A DNA stretch of 64,000 nt from an uncultured Chitinophaga sp. GTDB lineage: Bacteria > Bacteroidota > Bacteroidia > Chitinophagales > Chitinophagaceae. This document shows positions 1-7,669 of the stretch, piece by piece (the stretch's first letter is position 1; each line of letters begins with the position of its first letter). The notes beneath the pieces are model-generated. The model saw only the letters and a program-made list of their open reading frames with translations. It was not told the origin of the DNA and did no database searches. A program made the position numbers and the translations under genes. The stretch spans positions 23,067 through 87,066 of the forward strand of contig NZ_CABHOU010000073.1 in NCBI RefSeq assembly GCF_902168175.1, read 5' to 3'.

Positions 1-50
1 TGCAGTTCCTGCGCAATCCTTTTGGCAATACCGTATTTATCGAGAGACAT
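1..50 (-). CDS. scoB: 3-oxoacid CoA-transferase subunit B, 5' fragment
   Basis: The first 16 codons of a minus-strand gene run off the left edge of the window. The peptide MSLDKYGIAKRIAQEL is typical of the start of the beta subunit of family I CoA-transferases (succinyl-CoA:3-ketoacid CoA-transferase). Its ATG lies 25 nt after the stop of subunit A, in the usual A-then-B order, so the two are almost certainly co-transcribed and form one heteromeric enzyme. The catalytic glutamate of the family is in subunit B, beyond this window. The identification depends mainly on the neighbour. Confidence 0.75.
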   Translation of the reverse strand, partial: MSLDKYGIAKRIAQEL

Positions 51-75
51 GTTTTTTCTTTTTTGGATGATGGGA

Positions 76-768
76 TTACATTTTTACCGTGCGTTTTTCA
101 ATACGCTTTTCATAACCGCCGCCCTGGAAAATACGGTGCACGTAAATGCCGGGCACATGCACCTGGTCGGGATCAATTTCTCCCGGCTGTACCAGTTCTT
201 CCACTTCAACAATGGTAATATTACCTGCCTTAGCCATAGAAGTACTGAAGTTGCGGGTAGTTTTGCGGAATTGAAGGTTGCCCATCGTATCACCCTTCCA
301 GGCTTTTACGATCGTGAAGTCGGCATGCAATGCCAGCTCCATCAGGTATTTGCGGCCATTGAACTCGCGCACTTCTTTACCCTCGGCTATTTCAGTACCG
401 TAACCAGCCGGTGTAAAAAAAGCAGGAATGCCCATGCCCGCCATTTGTATGCGAGTGACCAACGTGCCTTGTGGAATAAGGTCTACCTCCAGCTCGCCGG
501 ACAGCAACTGCCTTTCAAATTCAGCATTCTCTCCCACGTAACTCGACATCATTTTTTTTATTTGCCTGGTCTGCAGTAACAGCCCAAGGCCAAAATCATC
601 TACGCCCGCATTGTTGGAAATACAGGTAAGCTCTTTAATCCCCTTTTTTACGAGGGCTGTAATGCAATTTTCCGGAATACCGCACAAGCCAAATCCTCCC
701 AGCATTATAGTTGCACCGTCCGGAATATCATGTATAGCCTCGTTAGCATCTGCAACGACTTTGTGCAT
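76..768 (-). CDS. scoA: 3-oxoacid CoA-transferase subunit A
   Basis: A 230-residue protein matching the alpha subunit of family I CoA-transferases, which move CoA from succinyl-CoA to acetoacetate or a related 3-oxoacid in ketone-body and short-chain acid metabolism in the cytoplasm. The glycine-rich signature [10 protein letters not shown] lies at about residues 24-33, and the middle carries the expected [13 protein letters not shown] stretch. Length is normal for this subunit. The ATG at 768 is the natural start. It is followed 25 nt downstream by the start of subunit B. The exact acyl acceptor cannot be told from sequence; acetoacetate is an inference from the family. Confidence 0.93.
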   Translation of the reverse strand: MHKVVADANEAIHDIPDGATIMLGGFGLCGIPENCITALVKKGIKELTCISNNAGVDDFGLGLLLQTRQIKKMMSSYVGENAEFERQLLSGELEVDLIPQGTLVTRIQMAGMGIPAFFTPAGYGTEIAEGKEVREFNGRKYLMELALHADFTIVKAWKGDTMGNLQFRKTTRNFSTSMAKAGNITIVEVEELVQPGEIDPDQVHVPGIYVHRIFQGGGYEKRIEKRTVKM

Positions 769-852
769 AAAGCGTTTTTGTTTTGGTGTGAATAAAAGTT
801 GATAATGAGCAAATATAGGTTTTCTCTGTCTTAAGATGTGGGAGCTAAAAAA

Positions 853-876
853 CTCCGTGCCGGGGTAGGCACGGAG
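853..876 (-). terminator. Intrinsic terminator after the DUF4296 gene
   Basis: Nine-base-pair perfect stem CTCCGTGCC/GGCACGGAG with a 6-nt loop. On the minus strand it is followed by a run of six T. It lies directly after the stop of the DUF4296 gene and separates it from scoA. Confidence 0.85.
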
Positions 877-880
877 CTAA

Positions 881-1615
881 CTATTGTTGTTTGATGATTG
901 GTTTGCTGCGTAAAACCTTCCTTAACGAGTCCTGCCGCTTTTTACGGGCCAGCGAATCCAGGAGCCGCTTTTGTGCATTCTTCGCCGTGGTTTCTATCAG
1001 GAGACGCTTGCGTAAAAGTGAATCCATTTTACGTCTGGCGGAAATAGAATCCAGTTTATGTTTACCGGCAATTGAATCGATTTTATGCTTTTTCGCCAAT
1101 GAATCGAGGCGGTGTTTGTTAGCAATCGAATCTGCCTTATTACCGCTCTTACCCGCAATAGAATCCGCTTTCTGCACGGCTTTGAGGGAATCGTCCACCA
1201 TCTTCTGAATTTTATTGAGCGAGTCGGTAATCTTCTGTTGCTTGCGTGTTTCGAGCGTATCGAGGTAAGCTTTTTTTGATGCAAGTTCAGATTCCATTTT
1301 CTTAAATACTTCCTCCAAAACGTCGGGGTGCGATTCGTAGAAAGCGTAACTATCCATAAACTCTTTTACGGATACTTTATGCAGGCTGAGTATTTGTGAG
1401 TAGTAAGTTTTAACACGTAATTCACGTATCGAATCTGTAATAGGAATGGTATCTTCCTGTACAATATCATTACCGTACACCTGCGCCACCGTCATATCCG
1501 TCAGGATATCTTTCATTTTATCCTTCCCGATAATTCCTTTCGGCACTTTACCCGCATCTCCACATGCTATTGCAAAGGCGGTAAATATGAATAACAGAAA
1601 AGCTGTTCTCCTCAT
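881..1615 (-). CDS. DUF4296 lipoprotein with nonapeptide-repeat tail
   Basis: A 244-residue putative lipoprotein. The N-terminus has a hydrophobic signal segment ending in a lipobox-like AIAC with Cys18, so lipid anchoring in the envelope is likely. Residues of about 25-115 (KDKMKDILTDMTVAQVY and following) resemble the Bacteroidota domain DUF4296, whose function is unknown. The C-terminal half is highly charged and repetitive: Asp-Ser-Ile/Leu followed by Lys/Arg/His-rich residues recurs at exactly nine-residue steps from D162 to D198, and less regularly from D131 to D229. The tail looks like a long charged helix. It lies just after the DUF4835 gene on the same strand. Confidence 0.8.
   Translation of the reverse strand: MRRTAFLLFIFTAFAIACGDAGKVPKGIIGKDKMKDILTDMTVAQVYGNDIVQEDTIPITDSIRELRVKTYYSQILSLHKVSVKEFMDSYAFYESHPDVLEEVFKKMESELASKKAYLDTLETRKQQKITDSLNKIQKMVDDSLKAVQKADSIAGKSGNKADSIANKHRLDSLAKKHKIDSIAGKHKLDSISARRKMDSLLRKRLLIETTAKNAQKRLLDSLARKKRQDSLRKVLRSKPIIKQQ
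998..1132 (-). repeat. Nonapeptide-coding repeat inside the DUF4296 gene
   Basis: Five consecutive nine-codon units encode D-S-[I/L]-x-x-[K/R]-x-x-[L/I/M], with Asp at residues 162, 171, 180, 189 and 198. The DNA copies have diverged, but the protein period is strict. Looser copies flank the block on both sides. Confidence 0.75.
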
Positions 1616-1637
1616 AATTTTTTGTTGGAAGGCAAAG

Positions 1638-2564
1638 TTACTTTAATTGCGCATACTTCTGCGCGTTAGGCACGTCCATGCGCTGCAACATGGCAGAAGC
1701 GCGCTGTTTTTCCTGCGGGGGCGCTTTAGAAAATACACGGAGCAACTCATCGGCCTTTGCGTTAAAGAAGGTGGCCAGCAACATGGTGTTGGGCGTATCT
1801 TCATGAATGGCGAGCAGTAAACCGAGTGCATTCAGAATAGCTGCACGGCCTTTGGTCACATCGTCGTACATAACGTCCAATCCCTGGCGGTGGTACAGGT
1901 ACATGGCTTCATGAAAGCGGGTGAACTTAGTATTCAGAATATTATCCTGCAGCCAGTAGCGGTTACGGTTGCCTTCAAAGGCTTTCCAGCCAGAAATTTC
2001 TTTGCCATCCGGCGCGCCGTTTACGATGGTCTGCGCTTTCTTAAAGTAAGGATCACCGCCACGTAATGAAAAGGAATCATTGTCCATACCCAGTATCATG
2101 TACACATAGTAAGCCAGTGTGGCGGGCAGGTTAGATACCAGCGCGTCGTTGCCGGCTACCCGGTTTTCATTGAACTCGATGCTTTGAAACTCCACGTACT
2201 TGAATGCCACGTTACCGTCCAGCGTGTTAAAAGTGCTGGTAATATAGCTGGAATTAAACACGGGGCGGGTGGCCTGAACGGTGATCTGTGCTTTGTAAAT
2301 ATTGTTGCCTGCGGTGGATTGTACGTTTATGATAAAATTACAGTCGATGCGTTCTGCCTGGGTATAAGAATCGTCCGTCCAGCGGCGGTTGTTGAGGAAT
2401 TCGTTGAGCTGGTTTTGCAGGGTCACAAAAACTTTGCGGTCTACCGAGGTACCCACCTGGTTGGCCACCACGCTTACATTAGCGCGCAACTCCTGGGCAC
2501 CGGCGTACAGGCTGCTACAGAGGGCGATGAATAATAATGGAATGAAACGGAATGATTTACGCAT
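1638..2564 (-). CDS. DUF4835 family periplasmic protein
   Basis: A 308-residue protein with a clear Sec signal peptide (residues 1-23, cleavage after YAGA) and a body that I recognise as the Bacteroidota family DUF4835. Typical features are the early ELRANVSVVANQV strand and the later YYVYMILGMDNDSFS segment. The molecular function is unknown. In Bacteroidota this family commonly follows coaBC near bamD and rpoZ, as here. The start overlaps the coaBC end by 8 nt, so the two are probably translationally coupled. The envelope location is inferred from the signal peptide. Confidence 0.85.
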   Translation of the reverse strand: MRKSFRFIPLLFIALCSSLYAGAQELRANVSVVANQVGTSVDRKVFVTLQNQLNEFLNNRRWTDDSYTQAERIDCNFIINVQSTAGNNIYKAQITVQATRPVFNSSYITSTFNTLDGNVAFKYVEFQSIEFNENRVAGNDALVSNLPATLAYYVYMILGMDNDSFSLRGGDPYFKKAQTIVNGAPDGKEISGWKAFEGNRNRYWLQDNILNTKFTRFHEAMYLYHRQGLDVMYDDVTKGRAAILNALGLLLAIHEDTPNTMLLATFFNAKADELLRVFSKAPPQEKQRASAMLQRMDVPNAQKYAQLK

Positions 2565-3753
2565 GTTGCAGTGCTATTATTGCCTTTACGATATCTTTTG
2601 CTACTTCCTGTTTGCTTTTCAGCGGCAGTTGCTGCTCGCCGCCCAGGCGGTCCAGCAGTACTACTTTATTGGTATCATGACCAAAACCTGCGCCCTGATC
2701 GCGTAGAGAATTCAATACGATCATATCCAGGTTTTTGGTTTGTAACTTCTTTAACGCAAATTCCTTTTCATTATTCGTTTCCAATGCAAAGCCTACCAGC
2801 AGTTGACCTTTTTTCTTCTGCCCGCCGAGCGTTTTAAGGATATCTGTCGTTTTTTCGAGCTGAAGCGTCAATACGTCTTCATCCTTTTTAATCTTCTGGT
2901 CAGCGGCATTTGCCGGTCGGTAATCGGCTACGGCTGCAGCCATTACGGCAATATTAGTTTGGGGAAAAATGGCAGTGCATTGCTCCAGCATGTCGGCCGC
3001 AGTTTGAACGGGAATAGTAGTAATACCCCGATGACTGGCCTTTAAAGAAGTAGGGCCAAGCACCAGTTTTACATCGGCGCCGGCTTCTGCCAGCGCTTCT
3101 GCAATCGCAATACCCATTTTACCACTGGAGTGATTGCTGATAAACCTTACCGGGTCGATAAGTTCCACTGTGGGACCGGCACTTACCATGGCGGTTGTAC
3201 CGGCGAGTGGTTTATTTTCAGAAAAGTGTTGTTCGAGGAAAGCTACTATATCTTCCGGTTCGGACATGCGTCCTTCGCCAAAAAGCCCGCTGGCCAGCTC
3301 GCCCTTATTTACAGGCAGTTGGCTGTAACCAAAGCCAAGCAGCTTTGTTACGTTGGCGCGGGTAGCGGGGTGATGCCACATATCTTCGTCCATAGCCGGG
3401 GCAAAAAACACCGGGCAGGTGGCCGACAGATAAACGGCTAGCAGGAGGTTATCGCAAAGGCCGTTGGCCATTTTAGCAATGGTGTTGGCGGTGGCGGGGG
3501 CAACCAGCATTACATCGGCCCAGCGGCCCATCATTACGTGGTTGTTCCAGCTGCTGCCTTCGCTAATAGCGGCACCCACCTCGTTTTTAGACAGGGTGGA
3601 AAGGGTAAGCGGGGTAATAAAGTGAGCCGCATCGGGCGTCATCACTACTTTTACTTCCGCGCCGGCTTTCACCAGCAGGCGTACCAGTATGGCCGATTTA
3701 TAAGCGGCAATACTTCCCGAAACGCCCAGTAGGATCTTTTTTCCTTGTAACAT
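2557..3753 (-). CDS. coaBC: Bifunctional phosphopantothenoylcysteine decarboxylase / phosphopantothenate-cysteine ligase
   Basis: A 398-residue cytosolic bifunctional enzyme of coenzyme A synthesis. The N-terminal CoaC flavoprotein domain (to about residue 180) has the fold start ILLGVSGSIAAYK, the conserved histidine in SWNNHVMMGRWADV and the substrate clamp PAMDEDMW. The C-terminal CoaB domain contains the ligase signature FISNHSSGKMG. I chose the ATG at 3753 rather than an in-frame TTG four codons upstream, because MLQGKKILLGVSG is the usual family start and the TTG lies in the T-tract of the preceding terminator. CoaBC couples cysteine to 4'-phosphopantothenate and then decarboxylates it. 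The gene overlaps the next gene by 8 nt. Confidence 0.95.
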   Translation of the reverse strand: MLQGKKILLGVSGSIAAYKSAILVRLLVKAGAEVKVVMTPDAAHFITPLTLSTLSKNEVGAAISEGSSWNNHVMMGRWADVMLVAPATANTIAKMANGLCDNLLLAVYLSATCPVFFAPAMDEDMWHHPATRANVTKLLGFGYSQLPVNKGELASGLFGEGRMSEPEDIVAFLEQHFSENKPLAGTTAMVSAGPTVELIDPVRFISNHSSGKMGIAIAEALAEAGADVKLVLGPTSLKASHRGITTIPVQTAADMLEQCTAIFPQTNIAVMAAAVADYRPANAADQKIKKDEDVLTLQLEKTTDILKTLGGQKKKGQLLVGFALETNNEKEFALKKLQTKNLDMIVLNSLRDQGAGFGHDTNKVVLLDRLGGEQQLPLKSKQEVAKDIVKAIIALQHA

Positions 3754-3764
3754 GCTATAAAACA

Positions 3765-3789
3765 AAAACGGCAGAATAATATTCTGCCG
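3765..3789 (-). terminator. Hairpin with T-tract between rpoZ and coaBC
   Basis: Perfect 9-bp stem CGGCAGAAT/ATTCTGCCG with a 3-nt loop. On the minus strand it is followed by TTTTTGTTTT, which ends only about 8 nt before the coaBC ATG. It has the form of an intrinsic terminator for bamD-rpoZ, with possible read-through into coaBC. Confidence 0.75.
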
Positions 3790-3815
3790 CTATGAAGTTA
3801 GTATTTTTCGCAATA

Positions 3816-4157
3816 TTAGCTGAACAGGTCGTCGTCGTTCTTACGGAAATAAATTTTGTTATCCAGGAACTCCTGAGTTGCCTGAATAGGAGAATTTGCC
3901 ATGCGCTCATAAAAACGGGAGATTTCGATCTGCTCCTTGTTCTCGTGCACTTCCTCCAGGTTATCGGTGTGGCTGGCGAACTCCTCCAGTTTAGAGTGGA
4001 GCTCTTCCTTTACAGATATATTGATCTGGTTAGCCCTTTTGGCGATAATGGCAATAGATTCGTACAGGTTACCAGTTCTGTTCTTGATATCAGTAGTATT
4101 TTTAGTTTCAACCCAAGGGTTAAGACTACTGGTTAGACTTCTCTTTAATTTGCTCAT
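3816..4157 (-). CDS. rpoZ: RNA polymerase omega subunit, Bacteroidota type
   Basis: A 113-residue protein resembling the Rpb6/omega family. Residues of about 20-60 (TDIKNRTGNLYESIAIIAKR followed by ANQI) match the conserved omega core that clamps the beta-prime subunit. Omega helps assemble and stabilise RNA polymerase. Its start overlaps the 3' end of bamD by 32 nt, which supports co-transcription and coupling, and the order bamD-rpoZ-coaBC-DUF4835 is commonly seen in Bacteroidota. The C-terminal part, rich in charged residues, is the less conserved extension. No other start fits better. Confidence 0.9.
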   Translation of the reverse strand: MSKLKRSLTSSLNPWVETKNTTDIKNRTGNLYESIAIIAKRANQINISVKEELHSKLEEFASHTDNLEEVHENKEQIEISRFYERMANSPIQATQEFLDNKIYFRKNDDDLFS

Positions 4158-4962
4158 TTTCCAGCGTTTTTAAATTATTCTTAGCTAAGGTATAAAATTT
4201 CTCGGCATCGTCGTGAAATTTACTTTTCGGGTACCTTTCGTTAAACTCCAGGTATTCGGAAAGAACGGTTTCAAAACGGTCCCTTTGTTTTTCGAAGATG
4301 CTGTTCTTAGCGTACAGGTAATAAGACTTGATAGCCATGTACTTATAACTGTCGCTGATCTCAGAATCCGGGTAGTTACGCATCAGGTTGGTGAAAGACA
4401 CGCCTGCTGCTTTAAAGTGGCCAAGGTTGTAATACAACTCGGCTGTGTTGAACTCCTTCTTTTCCAGTTTCTTACGACAAAGTTCGATAACCATGTTAGC
4501 CTCGGCCACTTTAGGGGCCTGGGGGTAGTTGTTTACGAACGTTTGCATAGCGGCAATTGCCTTACTGGTACTCGCCTGGTCAAGCGACACTTTGGGGGAC
4601 AGTTTATAATAACAGTAAGCCTGCATATAATCTATCTCTACTGCCCTCGGACTGCTGGGAAACGCGTCGATGTAGTTTTTGAAGTGGAAACCCGCCTGGG
4701 TATAGTCTTTCAGGTAGTAAGAGCAGTACGCATAACGGTAGTAAAGACTGTCGAACTTCTCTGTTCCTTTATATACAGGAATCAGTTCTTCGTAAAGGGT
4801 CTGAGCCATCTGGTACTTCTTCTTGGCGTACATCCTGTCAGCAAAGGCCAGTTTCTTCTCCACGTCATTGCTCTTCTCTATCCTGCGCAGTTCCCTGTTA
4901 CAAGAAGTTGCAGTAGTAATGACCAATATCCCAAAACTGATGTATAAAAGAAATTTCCGCAT
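4126..4962 (-). CDS. bamD: Outer membrane assembly lipoprotein BamD
   Basis: A 278-residue lipoprotein of the BAM complex, which inserts beta-barrel proteins into the outer membrane. The start at 4962 gives MRKFLLYISFGILVITTATS followed by the lipobox cysteine at position 21. A longer open frame reaches 5115, but those extra codons do not look like protein and would bury the signal sequence. The mature part consists of tetratricopeptide-type helical repeats (KYQMAQTLYEELIPVY, DYTQAGFHFKNYIDAFP, AAGVSFTNLMRNYPDSE), as in BamD/ComL. It overlaps rpoZ and is the first gene of the leftward group. The long leader to the divergent mraZ gene is described separately. Confidence 0.92.
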   Translation of the reverse strand: MRKFLLYISFGILVITTATSCNRELRRIEKSNDVEKKLAFADRMYAKKKYQMAQTLYEELIPVYKGTEKFDSLYYRYAYCSYYLKDYTQAGFHFKNYIDAFPSSPRAVEIDYMQAYCYYKLSPKVSLDQASTSKAIAAMQTFVNNYPQAPKVAEANMVIELCRKKLEKKEFNTAELYYNLGHFKAAGVSFTNLMRNYPDSEISDSYKYMAIKSYYLYAKNSIFEKQRDRFETVLSEYLEFNERYPKSKFHDDAEKFYTLAKNNLKTLENEQIKEKSNQ

Positions 4963-5330
4963 AAAGAAGCGCAAAGTTAAGAAATTTAAGATTGAAATGT
5001 AAATATAAGTAAGGGGCTGATTGGGAACCGTTAAAATTTTGCAAAATCGTTGACAGAAAGGGATTATCGCCGGTTTTTCACCGACAGTCCGGAAGATATT
5101 GACGACAGGCGTCATTCCTGATCTCTCCGGGCGGTACTGCGGGCAGGCATCCCGCTATTGTAAATAGCCATCCCGGTGCTGCGCGCTACCGACCCGTCAC
5201 TGTAAACTTCCAAAACATTGGTAACGAACTGCTTGCTACGGCGAATGACAAACGAAGGCATGGGAAATGAACTAAAAAAAGCCCGAACCAATTCAGAATA
5301 CGATACCAGCATATAGCGTAAAAGCCGGCT

Positions 5331-5421
5331 CTCCCACTTTCCACCACCTAAACGTCCAAAACGTCATTTTTTTGAAAAAACACCGCCTTTCCACCTCTCC
5401 CACCTTTCACCACCAAACCAC
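5331..5421 (-). repeat. Minus-strand GTGG-rich direct repeats
   Basis: Read on the minus strand, two blocks (5381-5421 and 5331-5348) contain repeated GTGG/GGTGGGA words spaced about 8-10 nt apart, embedded in purine-rich DNA. They resemble the MraZ-type repeats upstream of mraZ but face the other way, towards bamD. They are degenerate, so the match is suggestive only. Confidence 0.4.
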
Positions 5422-5551
5422 AAAAAAATGCGTTAACAGGATAAAATACCGTTGCCAACCCCAATTTTATCAACCTCATCTATCTGTTCAATCATCCAGG
5501 CCGGCGGGCTACAACTCCCTGTCCTGACCGTTTTGATTTTTCTGGTCGCCC

Positions 5552-5674
5552 TTATCCACAATAAAACAGCTGTTTTCCACAGCCAATCCACACACTATCC
5601 ACCATTAGCAACGGTTACACGCAGTTTTTGCCATGAAAAGCCCCGGTGGCAGGCACGATCCTTCCTGTGGAAAA
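5552..5674. promoter_or_regulatory. Cluster of DnaA-box-like 9-mers
   Basis: A perfect consensus DnaA box TTATCCACA is at 5552-5560. Same-strand near matches follow: TTTTCCACA at 5573, CAATCCACA at 5584 and CTATCCACC at 5595. The shared TCCAC cores are 21, 11 and 11 bp apart, so they lie on one face of the helix. An inverted TTTTCCACA is at 5666-5674, followed by AT-rich sequence. DnaA binding is inferred from the box consensus. The sites could regulate the dcw genes or be part of an origin; see findings for evidence against an origin. Confidence 0.5.
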
Positions 5675-5699
5675 AATTTGCAATACATTTTTTCGTTAG

Positions 5700-5736
5700 A
5701 AAGTGGGAAAAAGTGTTATTTTGTGTTAGAAAGTAG
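5700..5736 (+). promoter_or_regulatory. MraZ-box-like operator (10-bp direct repeats)
   Basis: Four units start exactly ten bases apart: AAAGTGG at 5700, AAAGTGT at 5710, TTTGTGT at 5720 and AAAGTAG at 5730. Known MraZ operators upstream of mraZ are short GTG-containing repeats with this period (TGGGN repeats in E. coli, AAAGTG repeats in mollicutes). The block ends about 25 bp before the mraZ start, so autoregulation of the dcw cluster is the likely role. Confidence 0.7.
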
Positions 5737-5761
5737 AATTAAATAGGATAAATCACTGAAT

Positions 5762-6229
5762 TTGACAGGTTTTCTCGGAGAATATGAAGCAACACTGGAC
5801 GCCAAAGGGCGCTTCCTGCTACCTGCTGGTTTCAAAAAGCAGATAGCGGAAAGTGCTGGCAATCAGTTTGTACTCAACCGGGGATTCGAGAAATGTCTCA
5901 CGTTATACCCGATGAACGAGTGGCAGCCCATATTCGAGAAGATCAGTAAACTCAATGACTTCGATCCTAAAGCTAGGGAATTTCGTCGCTATTTTCTAAA
6001 CGGCGCGACCATTCTTGAGCTGGACAGTGCAGGACGACTGCTGGTGCCAAAAAATTTGATGTCGTACGCGGGTTTAGACAAAGACCTTGTATTAACGGCG
6101 GCTACTAATAAAATTGAGATCTGGGACAAGAGTAAGTACCAGGAGTTCTTTGAAAATTTCTCACCTGCGGCCTTTAGCGACCTGGCTCAACAGGTTATGG
6201 CCGGAGAGGGTAATAACCTGGAGATATAA
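5762..6229 (+). CDS. mraZ: Transcriptional regulator MraZ
   Basis: A 155-residue DNA-binding protein with two SpoVT/AbrB-like half domains. Each carries the family motif: DAKGRFLLP (residues 13-21) and DSAGRLLVP (about 94-102). MraZ forms ring oligomers, binds repeats upstream of its own gene and tunes division and cell-wall gene expression. The start is a TTG: the next in-frame codons upstream offer only CTG before a TAG stop, and MTGFLGEYEATLDAKG is the expected N-terminus. No strong ribosome-binding site is visible. It is the first gene of the dcw cluster, with rsmH 11 nt downstream. Confidence 0.95.
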   Translation: MTGFLGEYEATLDAKGRFLLPAGFKKQIAESAGNQFVLNRGFEKCLTLYPMNEWQPIFEKISKLNDFDPKAREFRRYFLNGATILELDSAGRLLVPKNLMSYAGLDKDLVLTAATNKIEIWDKSKYQEFFENFSPAAFSDLAQQVMAGEGNNLEI

Positions 6230-6240
6230 TATAGAGGCGT

Positions 6241-7146
6241 ATGGAAACATCCGGATATCACTTACCCGTTCTGCTGCAGGAGGTAATAGACCTGCTTCAG
6301 ATCCGACCCAACGGCACCTACGTGGATGCTACGTTTGGCGGAGGGGGCCACTCCAGGGCCATCCTGGAAAAACTCGGTCCCGAAGGGCGGTTAATTGTGT
6401 TTGATCAGGATGAAGATGCCTACGCGAACAGGATACAGGACGAACGGGTAACGTTTGTACAGCAAAACTTCAGGCACCTGCAAAGGTTCCTGAGGCTGCA
6501 CAAAGCCACCCCGGACGGTATACTGGCCGATCTCGGCGTATCCTCCCACCAGTTCGACACCGGCGCCCGCGGGTTTAGCACCCGCTTCGACGGTCCGCTG
6601 GATATGCGGATGGATAACCGTGGCGACAAAACCGCAGCGGATATCCTTAAAAAGTACCCCGAAAAGCAACTACAACTGCTTTTCCAGGAATTTGGAGAAG
6701 TAACGAACGCCAAAACGCTGGCCCAAACTATCGTAAGCCAGAGGAAATCCAACACACTGCGCACGATCAACGAGTTCAAATCGATGATTCAGCCGGTCGT
6801 AAAAGGAAATCCAGCCAAATACCTAGCCCAGGTTTTCCAGGCGCTGCGTATTGAAGTAAACGATGAAATGGGCGCGCTTAAAGATCTGCTGACACAGTCG
6901 GCAGAAGTGTTGCAGCCTGATGGTTTACTCGCCATCATCACTTTCCACTCGCTGGAAGACAGGCTGGTGAAGAATTTTATGAAAAATGGCGCATTTGAAA
7001 CACCAGACGATCAAAACTTCCTGGCAGAAACGCCCCCGAAAGTATTTTCACTGGTCACTAAAAAACCTGTAACGGCTACAGATACGGAACTGAAGAACAA
7101 TTCACGGTCGAGGAGCGCAAAGTTACGGGTAGCGAAAAAGTTGTAA
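6241..7146 (+). CDS. rsmH: 16S rRNA (cytosine-1402-N4)-methyltransferase
   Basis: A 301-residue SAM-dependent methyltransferase that modifies C1402 in the decoding centre of 16S rRNA. It opens with the family sequence YHLPVLLQEVIDLL, followed by the SAM-binding loop VDATFGGGGHS (residues 30-40) and the conserved LADLGVSSHQFD and GFSTRFDGPLDMRMD segments. The late ITFHSLEDRLVK motif is also present. Length is normal. It is the second gene of the cluster, where it accompanies mraZ in most bacteria. Confidence 0.97.
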   Translation: METSGYHLPVLLQEVIDLLQIRPNGTYVDATFGGGGHSRAILEKLGPEGRLIVFDQDEDAYANRIQDERVTFVQQNFRHLQRFLRLHKATPDGILADLGVSSHQFDTGARGFSTRFDGPLDMRMDNRGDKTAADILKKYPEKQLQLLFQEFGEVTNAKTLAQTIVSQRKSNTLRTINEFKSMIQPVVKGNPAKYLAQVFQALRIEVNDEMGALKDLLTQSAEVLQPDGLLAIITFHSLEDRLVKNFMKNGAFETPDDQNFLAETPPKVFSLVTKKPVTATDTELKNNSRSRSAKLRVAKKL

Positions 7147-7221
7147 AGCCGCGAGGGCACGCCTACTATCCCCTATTCTAACAGAAAAAAATATTGGAAC
7201 AACAAACATAAATCATGTAAC

Positions 7222-7611
7222 GTGTTGCAGGAAGAGGAGAAGCATATAGATAAGGAGATTGAAGGCGACGGCAAGCCGACCGACATGTTGCCCGAACCGG
7301 ATACCAGGAAAGAATGGCGTTTGCGGATCAACTACAGACTGATTACGCAAAACCTGCCCTTCATCCTGTTTTTGTCCGTGCTGGCCCTTATATATATAGC
7401 GAACAGTCACCTGGCCGAAAAGAAGATCCGTAAGATCAACAAGCTAAGCCGGGATATTAAAGAACTGAAATGGGATTACCTGAACCTGAAAAGCACACTG
7501 ATGTTCCAAAGCAAAATGAGCGAAGTAAGCAAAGCAGTGGAGCCTTTAGGATTAAAAGAATTAAGTACCCCGCCACAGCGGATCATTGTGAAAGAGAATA
7601 CTGCGGACTAA
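7222..7611 (+). CDS. ftsL: FtsL-like division protein
   Basis: A 129-residue bitopic membrane protein. About 45 cytoplasmic residues are followed by one membrane segment (around residues 46-64, LPFILFLSVLALIYIANS), then a heptad-like charged helix (KKIRKINKLSRDIKELKWDY) on the periplasmic side. This is the FtsL/DivIC plan, and the gene sits between rsmH and ftsI as ftsL does elsewhere. FtsL scaffolds FtsQ and FtsB and activates the FtsWI synthase. Sequence similarity in the family is low, so the name rests on topology and position. The start is GTG at 7222; the following TTG codon is an alternative. Confidence 0.85.
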   Translation: MLQEEEKHIDKEIEGDGKPTDMLPEPDTRKEWRLRINYRLITQNLPFILFLSVLALIYIANSHLAEKKIRKINKLSRDIKELKWDYLNLKSTLMFQSKMSEVSKAVEPLGLKELSTPPQRIIVKENTAD

Positions 7612-7669
7612 ATAAACAACACCGGACAAACATTTTTTAAGTAATAATATTCTCAACAGCCCTGCAAAC

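Larger units (their letters stand above)
4963..5761. other. Divergent regulatory region between bamD and mraZ
   Basis: An 800-bp stretch with no gene I can support. One 66-codon minus-strand frame at 5112-5312 shows no recognisable protein. The region holds, from left to right, G-rich direct repeats on the minus strand (5331-5421), a group of DnaA-box-like 9-mers (5552-5674), an AT-rich stretch and the 10-bp-periodic MraZ-type repeats (5700-5736). It must contain the outward promoters for bamD and mraZ, but I find no exact TTG-N19-TAnnTTTG promoter for either. Confidence 0.7.

Noticed and set aside
5112..5312. 66-codon minus-strand frame upstream of bamD
   Set aside because: No recognisable protein character, and it lies in the regulatory region; without conservation data I cannot support it.
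5552..5674. Calling the DnaA-box cluster a replication origin
   Set aside because: dnaA is not nearby, only one box is perfect, and the rRNA operon at 63.5 kb is oriented towards it. Kept as a finding only.
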